Shown: in pieces, positions 12,901 to 27,900 of the stretch
Layout: every line of letters starts with the position of its first letter
Numbering within the stretch: position 1 is the first letter of the stretch
Source of the DNA: Lottia gigantea
Lineage: Eukaryota > Mollusca > Gastropoda > Lottiidae
DNA: 64,000 bases
Assembly (NCBI RefSeq): GCF_000327385.1
Contig: NW_008709220.1
Span: forward strand, 1,570,158-1,634,157
Direction of reading: 5' to 3'
Translations under genes and position numbers: made by a program
Notes under the pieces: model-generated
Told to the model about the DNA's origin: nothing
What the model saw: only the letters and a program-made list of their open reading frames with translations
The model's database searches: none

Positions 12901-15900
12901 TGTTAATTGGGGCAATAATTAACTTTCAAATTACCAGAAGGGGTGGGCATGCCTTTCACCTGAATGACTGGACATGGTATATGGTATGTAGGTAGGGAGT
13001 TAAGACAATAGATACTGTTTAACATCAGATATATTAGGGGCTGAACAATACCCCCAGTAATTCAGGAACAATACCCCCAGTAATTCAGGCACAATTCACT
13101 TTGTTTTTGACACATAAATTACCTTCAAAGAAAATTCACCTTAAGGGGTCAAAAAACAATAATAACGTACCAAAAAACAATTAAATTGTTTGTTGACTTG
13201 TGAGGGTAAGGCACATTAAAACGTCATTACAATTCACAGGTAATTAAAGGGCTGGGGAAGAATTGACCTTAGGGGTCAAATTCTAAAATTTCTTGAATTA
13301 TGACACCACAAAAGATCAAACATCAAAAGGTTTTTGAAAGGTAAAGATCTCCTTATTAGGTAAAAACAATAGGGGGAGATAATCTTGATGTTTTTGACAC
13401 AACAATGGGTTAATATGATCAAAAGATATGAAGACATGTTAAAACAATGGGTTATATACTCATTTGTTGGACGAGAGTTTTTGGCACGTTGAAATGCTGG
13501 AGGGGTGAGGGTGATCTACCCATTTGTAGAAACATTAATGATTTTTGACACATTTGAACCTGGCTTTAGGCTGCAGAGTAATCAAGGGTAGTTCACATTA
13601 GAGAAAACAAAGTGACTGTACGAGGGTTAAGTAGGGTCTGGCTAGATTAAAACAATGAATAATTTCTGACATCATTTCGGCTTCAGGCTGCAAAAACAGT
13701 CAAAATATTGCACATGGTAAGAAAAAGAGTGAAAAAGATGCCTTTTTTTCCTAAGAATAAATGTAGTGCGATAGAAAAACAAATTTTACAAAGATACACT
13801 TATAGCTGCACTGGCCAAGGTTACAAAAAATATACATAGGGATAATTAACAACCAATATCAGCTATGTGGACAGTTTCACCGCTTACTGAAATATTTTCA
13901 ACTTACATTATTATAAATTACAACTTTTTCCTTGATAGTTTTAGGCAGGGAAAGATGTAGGTGCACATGTAGGAACAATTTCAAACATAATCACAAACAG
14001 TAAACTTTATATACTTTGTGAGGTTCTATAACACAGTCGGTTAGAGCGTTGGTTACATGACGTCATTTTCTTGGTTACCTCAAGCAAATGGCTACTGTGG
14101 GTTCCAATCTCGATCGGCGTGTGAAAGTCCAATGACCTTGAATTAGTGATCTTTACTCATAATTCCACTCGACCCAGCTGTAAATGGGTATCAATAATCT
14201 GGGAAAGATCAATGCCAAGAGGTTTGGCCAAGAACCAGCTGGTAGAAAGGATCTTTAACTGTGAACCTAAATTGTTATCCTTTTAAACTATAGTTCTTTC
14301 TTCCTTTCTGTATATGTGGGTAGAATAATTCCTCTACATAAAATAACTGATCTTCTTTATCTTTTGAATCATTCATAGATTTTCAGAAATATCGTTGCAC
14401 ATTTATACACTTGCGAGTTTTTTTTTTTTAACCAAAACTTTGCTTTGCTATACATTTAACATCAGTTCATGTATTGGTTTATATTTCTATTTCAGAATAA
14501 ATTTAATATTGTATCATTGGCGTTTCGTACTGATAAATACACCCTAGATAAACGACTGGAGATACAGGAGAGAGCTCGCGATATTAGTGAACAAAACGTA
14601 GATCAAGAATTATATGGGTTGAGAGAGGCTGTAGATGTAAGTGATTTGAATTTACTTCATTGTTCACTGCATGGTGTATTCATAGTCCAATTTGGAGTAA
14701 AAGTAGAAAATATTTTTAGATTTCATAAAGTGTTAACTACATTGACAGATATCTATTTAACTTTGAGAATGTTGTCAGCACTTCTTCCTGTAGAGTGGAT
14801 TTCACTGCTTTATAAATACAATTATTATTATTATTATTAAAGCAAGTGTTGTTCATAACGTATATCACCAGTCTGATGATTGTAACTGTAGTAAACCCTT
14901 TATATAAGATCTTTGTCTACAAACTGCCATGTTAAATCAATGTATTTTATCCTGACAGAAGTAGGGATTAAGCATTTTATGTATGTGCACAGATAATACA
15001 GAATTGGTGTATTGGAAAATAAAAACAGTCAAATGTTCCTCATTGCATACCTCATGGTATTGCTTCATCAGACCAATCAGGTGCTGAATCGTTCAATGTA
15101 ACGACTTTTATATCATGTTTATTACAGTTATTAAATCACCTATGTACTGATGGACAGATTAGAGATGTAATCAGTAAAATAAAGAATCATATTGACGTAC
15201 TGGAGCAATGTGCTGCCAGAGTATCGAGTCGAGCGGAAGTTTTAGGAGCAGTGCAGCAGGTAAGTCTGTCCCTGAAGTCCCCCTGCACATCAACTATTTG
15301 TCCTGTAGCGGTTCAAGATATATTTTTTTTAGCAAAATCAATCTCATTTTCAATTGTTTTCAACTGATTCTACTTTTACACTTATATAAAGATATTTCAA
15401 ATTAGTTACAGTGGAATAGTTCAGTTGGTAGTGAGTTGGATTGTTGTCTGTTAAGTAATTAGGTGCTGTGGGTTCGAATTCTCCTCAAGGTGCCTTGTCC
15501 AGTGCTACTGAAGGAAGGCCAGTGTCCACTTTCATCATCTAATACCCAGTGAATCAGGCAATTCCTGCCATTTTAATTCTACAGATGTATCTCATCAATA
15601 GAAATAGAAATATTAAAACAGAACCTAAAACATGTTGTTGTTACTCAAGAGTTTCACGCTAGGTGATCTTCAGACAATGTACCTATCTTCACTAGGGTGT
15701 TCTATTCAGCTCAGAGAATTTGTATATTGGACAGTCTAGTATATATACTATGTAAATGATTAGATTATATATTTATATACCTGTAGGAACGTAGAATGTG
15801 TCGAGCTATGGAAGTGATGATAGCTCACGTTGACAATCAGAAGAGACTTTACGAGAAAGATCATTCAGAGCTAGAAGAAGCCAGGTTTGATTTTAAATTT

Positions 15901-18900
15901 TTTCTTTCAAATTTCTATGTTAGTCTAGTGTGAAAACTTCTTCATGTTCATAAACAAATGATGATTCCAATTTTTTAACCATTTGAACATGTAGTGTATA
16001 AAAATTTAATACGCTGGGGCTCAGATTTTGTATTCAGATAACTGGAAGAATTAAAGACCCAGAGAACTCATTTCGGACAATTTTGAAGTGCCAAAAACAT
16101 ATCAAAATCTATGTACAAAGACACTGAAAATGAATCAATCTGAACTGAAGACGGTTTTGCTGGGGCTTAATTCTCACTTGCTAGGGCCCAGCCCCCCCAG
16201 ACACCACCCTAACGACAGGGTTGAGTGTTAAATTATTAATTGAGAAATACCATTCTAGGTGCAGACATGATTTGTAAGATTTCTTTGTGAAAGGGGACCC
16301 TCTAATCTAAGTAATATAACTGAAAGTGTATGATGTTAGAGTTACATGACGTCACTTGGTAACATCTGCTTCAATTGCAGCTCGGTTTCATATCACCTAA
16401 TGATATAGCCACCAGTATTGTTTCATATCACCTAATGATATAGCCACCAGTATTATTTCATATCACCTAATGATATAGCCACCAGTATTATTTCATATCA
16501 CCTAATGATATAGCCACCAGTATTGTTTCATATCACCTAATGATATAGCCACCAGTATTATTTCATATCACCTAATGATATAGCCACCAGTATTATTTCA
16601 TATCACCTAATGATATAGCCACCAGTATTATTTCATATCACCTAATGATATAGCCACCAGTATTATTTCATATCACCTAATGATATAGCCACCAGTATTA
16701 TTTCATATCACCTAATGATATAGCCACCAGTATTGCAAGGGTTAATAATTTTGGCTTCTTTCATATGTGTATTTTATATTATTTTCATTCTAATATTTTA
16801 GTTTTTGCAAAGGCAATTTTTTTTTTTGCACAATTTTTATCGTTTTTGTAGAATTTTGATTTTATTTTGTTTGTAGGAAAATTTTACAAGATCGTCCTTT
16901 TGGTTCTGCTTATGGTGAGACTACTAGTGGGGGTAGGTTTTTATTTTAGCACAAAATTATTTACTAAATAGAGTTACTTCCCTTTAGTTATTTTTTCTTG
17001 TCCTTTACACACCTTTACGTAATTGTTTGTGGTACAGGAAATATCTACCCCTAAAACGTTGACATTTGCCCTTAGTGTTAAGGTGTATTGAGATGAGCGT
17101 CAATGAAACTACTGGCCTAGGTCACAGAGCCTATCAACAGTGTTAATCATCTGTAAAAGTTGACTGCAGTTGGCAAGAAATGGAGAGAAATAATATTTTG
17201 GTCTTGCCAAGTTTCTACTGTCCACTGCCTCAAAATGTATTGATCACTAGTTCTTAATTAAAATATTTCTATCATCATAATTGTGATCAGTCCAATTATT
17301 AAATGCCAATATTTGAGATTTGCGTAAATGTCGTATTCAAGAATTGTTGTCTCATCTCAAGGAACTCGTAGTAAAAAAATTATTGAAAAATATTTTGTAT
17401 CTTGCAGTGGAAAGAAGGTCCATGTCCGTATGTGCTGCCAACGGAGCTCCGAGGGTGAGTAACCTTGACCTTGACTTCTTTCAGTTATATTATTCTATTG
17501 AGTTTGATTTCAGGTTATTGTTTCAGGATTTTGTTCAACATTCTTGGACCAATTTCTCAAAAACTTCACTGATAATTTCAGTGTTTATTTTAGTCATAAA
17601 ATTGACCAATCACTGAAATTAATTCTAAATCTAGAGTTATATCGTCCAATCAGATTGTTTAAAATTATTTTAAATCTGAAATTCAGTTTTATTAACCAAT
17701 CAGATAACTGTATTTCTTTAAATTGAGGACGTATTTTAGAAGAGATTTTATGAAATTGGTCTGTGATGATAGAGAAATAATGTTGATATTTATAACTAAC
17801 TAGCACTTGTTATAGTATTATATAGTTCTAATATTTATACAGTATAGTATTATATAGGTTGGTCAGTTAGTTTGTATTTACTAGATACCCTAATTCAATC
17901 AGAACTTAATTCCTAATATAACTTGAAAACCATGATCCTGTAGGTCTGATAAATTGCTCTTTCTGAACAGCATTGCAAGATCAAGAATTTGATAAAAGTG
18001 AGAATAGATTTTATTTTCAAAGGATAACACATTCATGATGATTCTTTCCACCAACTGGTCCTTAATCAAACCTCTTGGTCTTTGATGTTTGCTGGAACAC
18101 TTGATAAAACCGAAATAATAGTCTTAAAAATACTGATTTGTGATGTACGCAATTATTCTTGGTGACCAAATATTGCAATAAAGTGTAATAAACTGAATTT
18201 ACCACATTGCTCAATGTGTGGTGTCGTTTGAAGCAGAATAAGAACAAGTAAAATTTCATTCCCTTTCCTGGAAACATAGCTGACCAATCTATATAAAGCA
18301 TGTTACGAGTAAAATTTAAACACAGTTTAACACAATGTACCAAACCCCTAGCCCCATTCTAATTACAATTGGTTAACAATTTCGCTTCTTGTTTTTATCT
18401 GATATTTTTCTTCTCCATAGTAATTTAACAACTTTTTACCACAGTTCCATTCCAATGACATTATTTCTAACCAATCAAAGTGTGTCATAAAGAAAACTTG
18501 TTAGATTACAATCGAGACAAAAATATCAGAAAGCAAATAAGATACGAAATTTTAATTAGATTTTAATTAGATTGCCCTAGCTCCGATCTTACACGTCATA
18601 TTTATTTTGTCTTAGCTACGCACTAAACTACTCGCTGTCCCGTCTAATATTAATGGTCCAACATTTAGCAAGGTAGATAACTCTCGTTTAGGTAATTAGA
18701 GTTGTTATCACTGTCGTGTTTTAGATTAGTCAGAATTTTAATCCAAGAATATGTCATGTGTAGTGATAACATTTTACAGAAACACAAGATTCTCTCTAAT
18801 AAAAATATGAGATCTAAACTGAATCTATCAAATACAAGGGAAGTAACTCTTTTCAAGATTTTAACCTCAAGTGATGGTCTACGTGCTCAAACAGGCATCG

Positions 18901-21900
18901 ATATCAAACTTAAGGAAGATATTCCTTTCTTCGTGTTTTATTTTCCATTTGATTATAACTCTGTTATACAAATTTCAAATCTGTGTTTGAGTATGTCATT
19001 TCTACATCTCTTTCAGAGAGTTCACATCACTAAAATTGACTATTTGCTAAATAGTTTACAGAGAGTCCATATATCACTAATGATTATTTACTAATTAAAT
19101 GATAAATCTAAATTGATCCATGATATATCTTGTGTTTCTGTAAGATGAGACTATTTGTGAAAATGATTAGAATTTATTGTGATTAGATTTGGCTGGTGTT
19201 TGCTTCATTAAATGTAAGTTATCGTATAGTTACCCCAGTAAAATCTGTGTTTTGTGAATAGCCCTGACACTGATTCTCAAAAAAATGTATGATTGAAATT
19301 TGTTGCAAGTTGAAGGGATTGTAAAGTGAGGGTTTTTTTAACTTTAATGTGTATCAGGAACACTGATAGCCTCAATTTACATCATTCCAATTTTCAATCA
19401 GATATCTGTGGTTCCTGCAATTCCACTAAAACTAATGTCTCTATTGGAAAAACTGGTCATAATTATATTTGTATACAACTTAACAATTCTACAAAGGAAC
19501 CACTGACGTCTGATTGAAAATTGGAAGGAGTCATGTGATTGATGAATGGCCGTGATACACATAAAAAGTTAAGGAACCCTCTTCAACCCAAAATCAAACT
19601 TACGACAAAAATTGATTCATTGGGAATAAAAGGAATCAGGTCAACTATTGTTGAATGAAATTGATGGTTATGACACACTGATTATCTACCTTGCATGCTC
19701 TCCTATTGTAGAGGTGTAAAATTATGAACCCTGGATGTATAAGTGTGTCAATATACATATATATTTTATTTCAGATTTTAATTCCGTTTTCAGATTGTTT
19801 ATAGAAATAAGATTTTTAATTTTCAAATTTTATTGTTTTTTGAACTTTCTTTTTAGAATTGTCTTCATTAATCCAATACATGGTACAGATAAGTAGGACA
19901 TAAAACTCCATTCATTTCATTTCATTTCATTAATCCAATACATGGTACAGAAAAGTAGGACATAAAACTCCATTCATTTCATTTCATTAATCCAATACAT
20001 GGTACAGATAAGTAGGATATAAAACTCCATTCATTTCATTTCATTAATCCAATACATGGTACAGATAAGTAGGACATAAAACTCCATTCATTTCATTTCA
20101 TTTCATTAATCCAATACATGGTACAGAAAAGTAGGACATAAAACTCCATTCATTTCATTTCATTTCATTAATCCAATACATGGTACAGAAAAGTAGGACA
20201 TAAAACTCCATTCATTTCATTTCATTTCATTAATCCAATACATGGTACAGAAAAGTAGGACATAAAACTCCATTCATTTCATTTCATTAATCCAATACAT
20301 GGTACAGATAAGTAGGACATAAAACTCCATTCATTTCATTTCATTAATCCAATACATGGTACAGAAAAGTAGGACATAAAACTCCATTCATTTCATTTCA
20401 TTTCATTAATCCAATACATGGTACAGATAAGTAGGACATAAAACTCCATTCATTTCATTTCATTTCATTAATCCAATACATGGTACAGAAAAGTAGGACA
20501 TAAAACTCCATTCATTTCATTTCATTTCATTAATCCAATACATGGTACAGAAAAGTAGGACATAAAACTCCATTTATTTCATTTCATTAATCCAATACAT
20601 GGTACAGAAAAGTAGGACATAAAACTCCATTCATTTCATTTCATTAATCCAATAAGGTGTACAAGTTGGACCTAAAACTCCTTTTCATTTACAAATAAAT
20701 TTCATTTATTTATTTATTTTTTAGGTACATAGATTATTTTAGATCTTATATTTAAACTCTGATTGATCAAAATATTGACCCTTATTGAACCCTTATTAAC
20801 CTTGTCGACCTCCTGTAGTTCAAGACTCTAAATATTTTCATAATATTGTCAAAATATTGTTATCTTCATGAGACATTAATCCATGGATTAGGGTAAACGA
20901 GGGGGATAATCCACCCCCAACTTTTGCCCCTGTTGAGTGTGCATCACTACTTCAACCCCTGTAGTTTCAGACTGGTCAACTCTCTAAATATTTTCATATA
21001 TCAGAAGTTGTTATGATATTTTGATCTTCAGAAGAAATTAATCTATGGAGTAGGGTAAAAGATAGAGATAATCTGTGAGGGATAATCCATACCCTCCTTC
21101 TCTCTTTTCTTATTCCTACCGGGTGTGTATCACTTCAACCCCTGTAGTTTTAGACTTGACAAAATCCCTCAATATTTGTATATAAAAAATCACAAGTTGT
21201 CAAAATATTTTTATCTTCAGAAGAAATTAATTTATGGATTAGGATAGAACATAGATATAATCTGTGAAGGATAATCCCCCCACCCCCCACCTGTTTCCTC
21301 CCTCTCCTTCTGGAGTGTATCTCTTCAACCCCCTGTAGTTTCCGACTTGATAAAAAATCAGAAGTTGTTAAAATATTGTAATCTTTAGTGATTGATAGGA
21401 GACATTTATTGATGATTTAGGATAAGGTGAAATAATCTTTGAGGGATAATCCCCCCTCTCCCTCCCTCCCTTCCTCATCTTCATCCCCCTGTAGATAGAC
21501 TTGTCAGAATATCTAAATATTTTCTTAAAAATCAGAAGTTGTCAGAAGTTACCCTAATCTACAGTAATTGAATGGAGATGATAATCTGTGGAATGGAATT
21601 AGGATTAGGTTAATCTGTCAGAGATTTCCTGAAGGTTTAGATCTTCACAGCCTTATTATTATACATTATCCTATTCTCTTATAGATATTTTTATATTCGG
21701 TTTTGTATCAAGCAGGGGGGATACCAATATCTAATTACCCCCCCTCAAAAACTCCCCCCAGCTCAAAAAAATAACCAGCCCAGTCCAGCCAGGTGTAGAA
21801 TAAATAAACAATTTGTTTACCTATTGTCATGAGTTGTTTACTAGTTGTTATTGTTTATTGTATCACCATGGTAACGGCTCAACTACCTGGGTGGGAGTTG

Positions 21901-24900
21901 ACAGAGGCACCCCTCGTACCTTTACATCATTACACCATCTTGTGTCAAAAACAACAGTATTGTAATTGGGGTTGCATCAAACTAAATACTGTCAGGGTAG
22001 AGAAAATAAAGTATTAATCTCAGTTTTTGTATAAAACAACAAAAACTTGGTAGGTAAGAGTTGGAACACTTGACAAAACTTGTTAAAAATTACATCAAAA
22101 TAAACAAAGAGTAGGACTTAAAACTCCATTTTGTAAAGAATTAAATTTTGTTTTGTAAAAAATAACAAAAAACCAAGTAGGTAATTTTAGAAAACAACAA
22201 CACTGGTTGATAATGATGTAAACGTAAATAATATCAATGAAAACTGAAAGTAGGACTAAATCTACCATTTTCTCCAGTTGTATTAAAAATTTAAATTTAC
22301 ATCAAACAGAATAACTTATAACAATAACACAAGGTTTATATTATGGTTTCACTCAAAACTTGAAGAGAGATTTAAATCTCCCATACTTTTCATGGAACAG
22401 AGAAATTTTGGAGTTGAAAAATTTGAGGAAAGGGTACTTAAAGAGATCAACATTTTTGTATGGATAATCTGGGATTTTATCAAATCTACAGAAAAACAAA
22501 AAGCCATATTCTACCATTTAATAGAATAACAAAAAAATACAACAGTTAGATTTAGTCTTGAAAATTATCTTATCTTACTCCTCTTTAAATACTGAATGAT
22601 AGATAATCTTTAATCTTTTGGATTTAACTCAGACACAGTGGCAGAGCTAGGTTTACGCCCGAGGGAGGAGGGGGGGTGAAATATCTTAGGTTGCCTGAAT
22701 CTCTAACCTAGTTATGAGATTTTTGCCTGAATAACTCTCTTTAGGATACTCTCTAGTGAACAAAATTTTTGCTGAAATGAAACCAAACGCCTTTCCCAGC
22801 TTCTTCAAATATTGAGGTGCCAATTATCAAATTTGTGTTTAAAAATAATACAACTGAGCCTCGTAATAGATAAAATAGAATAATTCTAAATCTTAATCTT
22901 TTTTAATACGGATTATCTCTGTTAAAGAAACTCTTTGCTAAATTGTTTGAAATCCAACGCCTTTCCCAGCCTCTCAAGCAACGTCAAGCAGATAATCTGC
23001 GATTTAATCAAATTTATTCTTAAAACAAAGGGACATAATCCATCATTCAATTGTGAACAGACATAAAGACTGTAGAAACATTTCATTGAGGAAGTTAAGT
23101 TTCTTAATCTTATAGTTTACCACCATTTTAAACCACTCTTTATCACTTCCTCAGAAAACAAGATTTAACTAACAAAGGGAGATAATCTACCTTTTGACAA
23201 TCAAAACTGCGACAGACAAACTTTGTGTTAAACTGTTTTAAAGTTTACACCTTTCCCAGCCTCTTGAAACATTGTGGAGAAGATAATCTAAGATTTAATA
23301 GATTATAAAGAAAAACAATGAGAGATAATCTACTCTTTAAATTCATCAAAGGGAGATAATCTGTTCTTTTATCTGACTCAAGGGAGTTAATCCGTTTCTT
23401 TATTTTACCTAATGGAAGATGATCTTCTCCTCAAGTTTAGAAAAAGGGATGTAATCTTGTTGTAATTGATAGATTTAATAATTTAGTTAAAAATAAAAGA
23501 TTTGAGAATCCATCAACACTTTCATCAATACAAGCCATTAGAAAATATATACAAAGTTAGAAAGAAAAAAAATAGTCAAAGATAACAAAATCGTGAGAAA
23601 ATTTAATAAACTGGATATATTGAGCCATTCTGAACATCTGATATAATGACAGCTAGGTGTAGTTGGGATGATTTAGCGTTATTTATCCAGGATTATTTAG
23701 GTACCAGTCGCCATTCTGAAAATCTGATAGAATAACAGCTAGGTGTAGCTGGGATGATTCAGCGTTATCTATCCAGGATTATCTAGGTACCAGTCGCCAT
23801 TCTGAAAATCTGATATAATGACAGCTAGGTGTAGCTGGGATGATTTAGCGTTATTTATCCAGGATTATTTAGGTACCAGTCGCCATTCTGAAAATCTGAT
23901 AGAATAACAGCTAGGTGTAGCTGGGATGATTCAGCGTTATCTATCCAGGATTATCTAGGTACCAGTCGCCATTCTGAAAATCTGATAGAATAACAGCTAG
24001 GTGTAGCTGGGATGATTAAGCACTGTCTGTCCAGGATTATTTAGGTACCAGCCGCCATTTGGAAAACTGAATCTTTTATCTTTAGTTAAACTTCTCAAGG
24101 TCATCTATATTGATTAGTTTTCCGAGCAAAACTGTTGAAAACCTGACTTCTCTCTTTCACTTTCTATATTGAGTTTTGTTAGTATATTTCAAAAAGAAAC
24201 AAAGAGAGATAATAATCTGGTGGTACTGATTCATCACGATAAGCTTCTGTTTTAAAGATAAAATACTTAAACAAGCAAGTTTATAATAGGCCCACCTGCT
24301 GGTTTCACAATATTTTTGACATATATTTACTAAACTTTATTCAAATATACATAAATATTAGTCAAAATACAGAAACAGAAAACAATATATCAGTTGACCA
24401 CCTTCTGATTTTAGCAGATTAACATAATCTTTAACAAGTGATAGATTAACAGTAGGTGTGGCATCTTAGGATAATCTTTATCGAGGGTTGGATTAGAATA
24501 ACAGGTCTTTAAAAACTGAAAGAGAATGTTTTAAAACAAACCATTATATCTCTACAGGGGTTCAAACACTGCCTGATATTCAGGAATGGATTAAGATAAT
24601 CTTTAGCAAGTGATGGATTAACAGTGGGTGTGGCATCTCAGGATTCCAAATAATCTTTATCAAGGACTTGAGGTTTTTTAAAACATAAAGAAAATGATAT
24701 AAAATAACCAGGGGTTGAAACACTGTCTGATATTACTAGGACAGGATTAAGATAATCTTTATCACATTCTAGGGCAGGATTAGAACAACAGGTCTTCAAA
24801 TCTCATCAAATTTGAAAGAAGCAGTTGTCAAAAAGTTTTTCTAAGCCTTATTATGTATCAGGACATTTGTAGCTTCTATTGACACTATTTTCTGACGTTT

Positions 24901-27900
24901 GTATGTTTATCAAGGACACTTATAGTTTATTATACCATTTTGATTTCTTGTTTGACATGTGTGGTTCCTGTAGTTTCAGAAAGACTAGATTTAGAAGAAG
25001 CTTCAACCCCCGAGAATATTTTCATAATTTAATCATGAAATATTGATTGTAATTAGAAACTGATATAACACATTAAATATTTTCAAATATTTTCATAATA
25101 CAATAAGTTAGAATTTTAATTTAAGAATATGAATCACTATAAATCACTAAGCATAAGATTAATGGACCACTCACTGATTTAAAACCTAAAATTCAATTCC
25201 ACTGTAAAAAAAGTTTAATAAGATCTAATGTTTCACAAGACGTATTCATTAATCATTTGACCTGAATTTAAATTTCATTAAGGATTAGGGTGATTGAAGA
25301 ATAAAAAGTTACTATTCAATATAAGGCACTGGAACAGGGTTAAAGTTATGTTTATAATTAAGGTAATAGTTGATAATAAATCACTTAAACATAGAAATAA
25401 ACAGAATATAACTCACGTAACATTTCCAAATAAATAAAATAAAAATTCACTTCAAAGATAAAAGTTAGAAAATAAAAACAATCTTTTTAAAACTGAATGT
25501 TTCAGGGGAGGTTTTTTGAAGGTGATTAAGATTTTAACTATCCCTATTATTTGAAATTTATTACAAATTAGGAATTTCGAATTTTAGAAAAATTAATCAG
25601 GCAGAATTATTAATTTCAATTCATTACTAATGTCAGTATAGAGGAGCATGATTTAAACAAGAAAACGACTTGAAACTCAACGAAGCGAGAAATTTAATGC
25701 ATGAAAACATTTTTGGGTGAATTCACACGGAAAAATAGTGATCATTAATATGAATGGGTTTAATTTAATGTGTCGTTATTTTCAATAGAATTCAAAAACT
25801 TTTCTAACTGTCCGAGACTTAATTTGGTCATTTGTTTAGAATTTGAATTGTTAAGAGTTGGATTAAAGTCTAAAAGTTTTGACACTGTTGACAAATAAAA
25901 CTTGATGCTTTAGACACGGTTATAGAAATTCTCTGATTCGATACAATGTAGAATAATGTCACACAATGTATCAGATTATCATCAGAATAATTTACAGTCT
26001 GTTAGAGAATAGATCGAACCCCTTGTCAAATATTAGACTGCTCATTCTGAAGTTTTATTAGGATTTAAGAGATAAGTTGGAGTGTCACTGTCATTTTTAG
26101 AAAAGACTTCTACAAATAAATTGATGATATGTATGTTCTCTTCTTGTGACCTTGGCCAGTGCTTCTATAAGAGATTGTCTTCCATGACACCCAATACAAA
26201 TTTTGAATGTTTTAACTTGAAAGCATGTTATGATATTTGTTTAAATAATATCAATTATATGTGATTTGGTATGTGATAAAAAAAAACCTTGAAGAACATT
26301 TAGTTTATTTGAAATTTCATAAAGTTTTATAGCTTTGAAGGAAATTGTATATTTTTGTCAAAATTTGTTGGTAGATCTTACTTAAACTGTTTAAGAAGTA
26401 TAATTCAACTTAGATTTCTAATTATTCTGAAAAATCGGACTGTTTTTTTTTTTTTTGTTATTTCTACTAGTTCATTAAGACTAGAAAAATCTACAAACTG
26501 AGTTGAGTAAGGAAGAACTTGATACCTTTATTCCTTGAATAACCACTTTTACCCTGTCTGGCACTGAACTATGTTAGTTTATTTGGTGGTCAAATTGGTG
26601 AAGGTGAAGAAAGTTATTATAGATTATAAAAGGTTTATCCAAGGTTTAATGATATAAATAAATGATAAGTTACACAATTGGAGGAATGCCTATCAATAGT
26701 TTGTCTGGGGTTTAAGAAGGATTCAGGAGTTTAGTGAGAACTTGGTAACAATTTACTCTAGAGTCAGAGAGATATTGACTGCGGGGTGAAAATTGAGTTA
26801 AAATGTGTTAAAATTTAACTGTAAACTTAATTTGACCTCATGCCAAGTTTAATTACATAGTGACTATTGTTCATAGTTCCCGCTCTTTTCTAGCCTATTG
26901 TTTCCAGGGTCGGGGTTATCTTTCTAGGGGTCAGGTTTATTGTTTCTGAGGGTCAGGTCTATTGTGTACCCCTCCCCCCACAGTTTACCCATCATGATGT
27001 GGTTTTGTTTAGATAGGTGGCTGAAGGTTTAAACGTATTGTTAACTACCATCTTGTTAACTATCAAGGGACCCCACTGGAAATAAGTTTCTTTAACTTTT
27101 GTGGGTCAACCTTAGGTATTAAACTACAGTCGTTGAATTATCATTAATTGATTCAAAGTTAAAATTTATGATGTTTAGTAGATTTATTATTGTCTTTTTA
27201 CCAAACAACCTCTACGTCTTTCCAGTGTTATTTATCAATTTATGTATTTATCATTGACATCTATATAGCTAATATCTTCAATAAATATCATTATTATTAT
27301 TATAATGTATCTTGAAAGCTGGAAATCAGCAACTCGTGTCTTTTGAATTTTTACTCCTCTCTCTCCTGTTCCTCAATTTCCTTTTTATCAAGTTTTTTAA
27401 ATTTTCCAATTCTATCTGCTATATATATATAGTCCATAAAATTCATACTCTAATATTGTTATTTTGTGTCATTGTTTTTTTGTGACATTGTTATTTTGTG
27501 ACATTGTTATTTTGTGGTTTTAATTTTGAGGATAGCTAATGATTGGTAAGATTAAAGTTTCTATCAAAATTTGTAAACAGAACCAATGTTATCAAAAGTT
27601 AAAAATAACTTCATCACCCCTTTACCTCCAGCAGACCCTTTAACTTCTATTGTTAAAATCTTCAACCCCCTATTGTAATGAAACCCTACATACTTAATAT
27701 AAATTAAACAGGGAGTTAGATCTAAAGACTGTTGTATTGTCTACCACCTGAACAGTTGAAAACCTGATTATCTTACCTGTTGAGATAGATCTAGGTAGAT
27801 AAAAGATGTATAAGGACGTTACACCAGGGCATTATTAGGCGTATACCACGTTTGTGTTTGACATATAGTCAGTTATAAGACTTTAATGATGGAATAATTA

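Larger units (their letters stand above)
9630..14495. other. IRAG-like intron b-c (4.9 kb)
   Basis: Contains a diverged ~190-bp tandem at 10.35-10.8 kb, a foldback element at 11.0-11.4 kb, a 23-bp doublet near 13.05 kb and a SINE at 14.03 kb. The open frames at 10451-10717 and 11230-11505 lie in these repeats and are not genes. Confidence 0.6.

Noticed and set aside
14819-14839. ATT microsatellite at the end of a frame after exon c
   Set aside because: The frame is only read-through of exon c past its GTAAGT donor; the simple repeat is intronic.
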